Shown here in pieces: positions 63,844-64,000 of a DNA stretch of 64,000 bases. Under the pieces are notes generated by a model. The model was not told the DNA's origin and made no database searches. It was given only the letters and a program-made list of their open reading frames with translations. The first letter of the stretch is position 1; each line of letters starts with the position of its first letter. The stretch comes from an uncultured Eubacteriales bacterium (GTDB lineage: Bacteria; Bacillota; Clostridia; Christensenellales; Aristaeellaceae): the NCBI GenBank assembly GCA_900316415.1, contig ONCV01000014.1, positions 1 through 64,000 of the forward strand, read 5' to 3'. Made by a program: the position numbers and the translations under genes.

Positions 63844-64000
63844 ATGTCCAACGAACCGATTCTGGTCATTATGGCTGCGGGAATGGGCAGCCGTTACGGC
63901 GGGCTGAAGCAGATGGATCCCGTGGGTCCCGATGGAGAAACCATTCTGGATTACAGCGTGTTCGACGCGCGGCGCGCCGGCTTCCGGCGGGTGATCTTTC
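63844..64000 (+). CDS. Nucleotidyltransferase family protein (partial)
   Basis: The first 52 residues are in the window: MSNEPILVIMAAGMGSRYGG, then LKQMDPVGPDGETILDYSVF. This is the N-terminal NTP-binding motif (AAGMGSRYGGLKQ) of sugar-1-phosphate or MobA-like nucleotidyltransferases that make NDP-sugars. GGAGAG precedes the ATG. The gene is cut at the right edge, so its acceptor domain and length are unknown. Confidence 0.8.
   Translation, partial: MSNEPILVIMAAGMGSRYGGLKQMDPVGPDGETILDYSVFDARRAGFRRVIF

Overview
The window reads as a chromosomal segment of a GC-rich Bacillota (Clostridia-type) bacterium, probably a gut or rumen plant-fibre degrader. The signs are consensus sigma-A promoters (TTGACA-17-TATAAT type), strong GGAGG ribosome sites, a DUF1385(yqhQ)-prmC-prfA-sua5 operon, RNase J with ylbF, mltG and rex, a short Firmicute-style tRNA cluster, a UPF0371/DUF1846 protein, and carbohydrate genes (GH28, KduI/KduD, GH10 xylanase, GH120-like beta-xylosidase). 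The species cannot be named; a Christensenellales-like lineage is a guess.

Layout. 1-3200 is decayed mobile DNA: a gene tail, a transposase-like remnant, one complete IS3-family element (about 985-2769) with 29-bp inverted ends and three iterated 31-bp units, and a tRNA-Arg(CCU) gene that keeps a consensus promoter and its 5' half but not its 3' half. 3328-9200 holds trpS, a thrH-like HAD phosphatase, a membrane-anchored coiled-coil protein, an MBL-fold hydrolase and a zinc phospholipase C-like protein. 9211-13074 is a galacturonate/pectin operon (142-aa protein, GH28, kduI, kduD) closed by a terminator. 13107-34530 is mostly housekeeping: a MATE transporter, an alpha-oxoamine synthase, the yqhQ-prmC-prfA-sua5 operon, pgi, apt, a VanY carboxypeptidase, a lipid kinase, a GH10 xylanase, an ABC-F ATPase, a PepV-like dipeptidase, uvrC, tRNA-Arg(CCG) and a GH120-like enzyme.

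35090-53464 is the unusual part: an 18-kb signalling and proteolysis cluster. It has two paralogous giant Ser/Thr kinases with beta-propeller-like tails, an FHA-zinc ribbon-kinase, a kinase-TM-LRR receptor, a PP2C phosphatase, a membrane protein with a Clp_N-like domain, a 1151-aa soluble fusion (Clp_N-like, Clp-type AAA+, receiver-like, FtsH-type AAA+ and M41 peptidase), two small unknowns and an HTH protein. Both giant kinases carry N-terminal arrays of Thr-x-x-Asp/Glu motifs at 7- or 14-residue spacing, which look like phospho-docking sites for the FHA domain. I infer a phosphorylation-controlled proteolysis system: the LRR kinase senses, the kinases phosphorylate each other, the FHA protein assembles them, PP2C resets, and the Clp-FtsH machine degrades a target, perhaps at the membrane through the second Clp_N protein.

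53750-64000 returns to core genes: a tRNA operon (Arg-Leu-Gly type cluster on the minus strand, in which the promoter-proximal tRNA-Arg(UCU) lacks its T arm), vanW-like, rex, mltG, ylbF, rnjA, glyA, the SRP RNA gene, DUF1846 and a nucleotidyltransferase cut by the window edge.
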